The notes beneath the pieces were generated by a model, which did no database searches, was not told where the DNA came from, and saw only the letters and a program-made list of their open reading frames with translations. Positions 6,936 to 7,738 of a stretch of DNA of 7,738 bases are shown in pieces. Source of the stretch: Acidobacteriota bacterium (GTDB lineage Bacteria > Acidobacteriota > Holophagae > Thermotomaculales > Thermotomaculaceae); contig WFPG01000293.1 in the NCBI GenBank assembly GCA_015487755.1, positions 1 to 7,738 of the forward strand, read 5' to 3'. Each line of letters opens with the position of its first letter. Positions within the stretch are counted from its first letter, which is position 1. A program made the translations under genes and the position numbers.

Positions 6936-7700
6936 TTATGAATGTATCTTTTTATAATTTTCCCATAAGTTTTTCATTACCTCTTCAAGGTGAGGCTTAA
7001 TCTTTGCCGGGTCATCTGTCTTTTCTGGCATGTTGTTAAAAACGGCATAAGGCACTTTAAAATCCTTGACATGTATAAAATCAGGGTCATTTGCGGTAAA
7101 CTCTTCCCAATCAGACTCTTTGTAAAGCATTTCTAATTTTTTATCTTCCAGTGCATGCTCAAGCCATGAATCAGGCCTGTCAGGGTTAAACCTTCTTCTA
7201 TTTTTCCTTAAAGACTCTTCCCATGTAACATAGATGTATAAGGTAGCAGCCCTTGAAAGTATTTTATCCGAAAGGTATTGATACGCCGTCTTAAACCCCC
7301 CGTGCTCACTTCCCCTTGAGAACTCAATCAAAAGTGTGTATTTGTCATGGTAATTGGGGTTATCCCTTAACTTTTTTTCGTATAAAAGGTTTAGTTTTTT
7401 AATCAAAAAATTCCAGAACCATTTTTCTTTAAAGGTATAGCCTTCATACCTTTTACCTTCATACTCAAAATACCTGTTTGTAAACACTCTCGGCAAGCCC
7501 ATCTCTTCAAGAATATCGTCGTCTTCAAACCTTTCCCATAAAATAGGGAAATCGTCAATCTCTTCAAATTCCCCTATGTGATACTTCTCAATCCTCTCTT
7601 CAAGCGGTACTTTTTTAAGAAAATCTATTATCTCTGATTTTCCAGCCGCAGGCCTACCGTTAACGATAACAATGTCAAAAGTATTTCTCTCTATTCCCAT
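6936..7700 (-). CDS. P-loop NTPase/kinase-like protein of unnamed family
   Basis: I do not recognise a named gene. The 254-residue protein is cytoplasmic, with no signal or membrane segment. It starts with a beta strand and a Walker A loop, FDIVIVNGRPAAGKSEI (GRPAAGKS at 15-22). An acidic stretch follows (EFEEIDDFP at 44-52, FEDDDILEEMG at 58-68). A strand then ends in LLIEFSRGSEHGG (123-135), placed like the Asp/Glu-Arg motif of nucleoside kinases. After the strand TLYIYVTW comes a basic, lid-like segment, SLRKNRRRFNPDRPDS (163-178). This order suggests a phosphotransferase of the nucleoside/nucleotide-kinase type, but the substrate is unknown and another P-loop activity is possible. The layout looks like a conserved hypothetical family rather than a recent orphan; that is an impression, not a search result. 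The ATG has GGAGG six bases upstream. The gene has its own terminator, so it is not part of the downstream operon. Confidence 0.8.
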   Translation of the reverse strand: MGIERNTFDIVIVNGRPAAGKSEIIDFLKKVPLEERIEKYHIGEFEEIDDFPILWERFEDDDILEEMGLPRVFTNRYFEYEGKRYEGYTFKEKWFWNFLIKKLNLLYEKKLRDNPNYHDKYTLLIEFSRGSEHGGFKTAYQYLSDKILSRAATLYIYVTWEESLRKNRRRFNPDRPDSWLEHALEDKKLEMLYKESDWEEFTANDPDFIHVKDFKVPYAVFNNMPEKTDDPAKIKPHLEEVMKNLWENYKKIHS

Positions 7701-7718
7701 TTAAAACCTCCGTTTTTG

Positions 7719-7726
7719 ATTTTATA
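7719..7726 (-). promoter_or_regulatory. Possible -10 box for the P-loop protein gene
   Basis: The minus strand reads TATAAAAT here, 18 bases before the start codon-proximal ATG context and just ahead of the GGAGG ribosome-binding site (7707-7711). It is close to the TATAAT consensus and would give a short leader. Only 12 bases remain to the window edge, so a -35 element cannot be inspected. In A+T-rich DNA such matches arise easily by chance. Confidence 0.3.
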
Positions 7727-7738
7727 CCTTATAAATAA

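Noticed and set aside
1..7738. Mobile element, CRISPR array, defence island or toxin-antitoxin system
   Set aside because: I saw no direct-repeat array, terminal inverted repeats, transposase or integrase motifs, or toxin-antitoxin pairs. All genes share strand and similar composition, as in ordinary chromosomal DNA.

Overview
The window is a compact stretch of a bacterial chromosome. Six genes all lie on the minus strand, the intergenic gaps are short (longest about 95 bases), and the base composition is A+T-rich. The mismatch-repair gene is of bacterial MutS type, the proteins are rich in Lys, Glu, Ile and Phe, and one protein carries a classical Sec signal peptide. I cannot fix the phylum from sequence alone. 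The composition would suit an anaerobic or thermophilic bacterium, but that is a guess. I see no rRNA, tRNA, CRISPR array, insertion sequence or phage gene.

In the direction of transcription (right to left): (1) at 6936-7700, a P-loop NTPase or kinase-like protein of no named family, preceded by a strong ribosome-binding site and a -10-like box and followed by an intrinsic terminator at 6871-6903. (2) At 5305-6840, an organophosphate:phosphate-antiporter (OPA)-type major facilitator transporter with two extra N-terminal membrane segments. (3) At 3630-5291, a secreted calcineurin/purple-acid-phosphatase-like metallophosphoesterase. (4) At 3161-3598, a DUF523 (YbbK-like) cysteine protein. (5) At 570-3161, full-length MutS. 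(6) At 1-526, the N-terminal part of a DUF1648 membrane protein that runs off the left edge.

Genes 2 to 6 look like one transcription unit. Spacings are 13 bases, 31 bases, a one-base stop/start overlap (TGATG) and 43 bases, and I find no convincing terminator between them. The transporter and the exported phosphatase are a plausible functional pair for using external phosphate esters. DUF523-MutS is a translationally coupled pair whose functional link is unknown. Two annotated starts should be moved inward: MutS to the ATG at 3161 and the phosphoesterase to the ATG at 5291.

I did not find a clearly new multi-gene system. The points most worth a second look are the unclassified P-loop protein, the transporter-phosphatase pair, the altered metal-ligand motifs of the phosphatase and the 14-segment architecture of the transporter.
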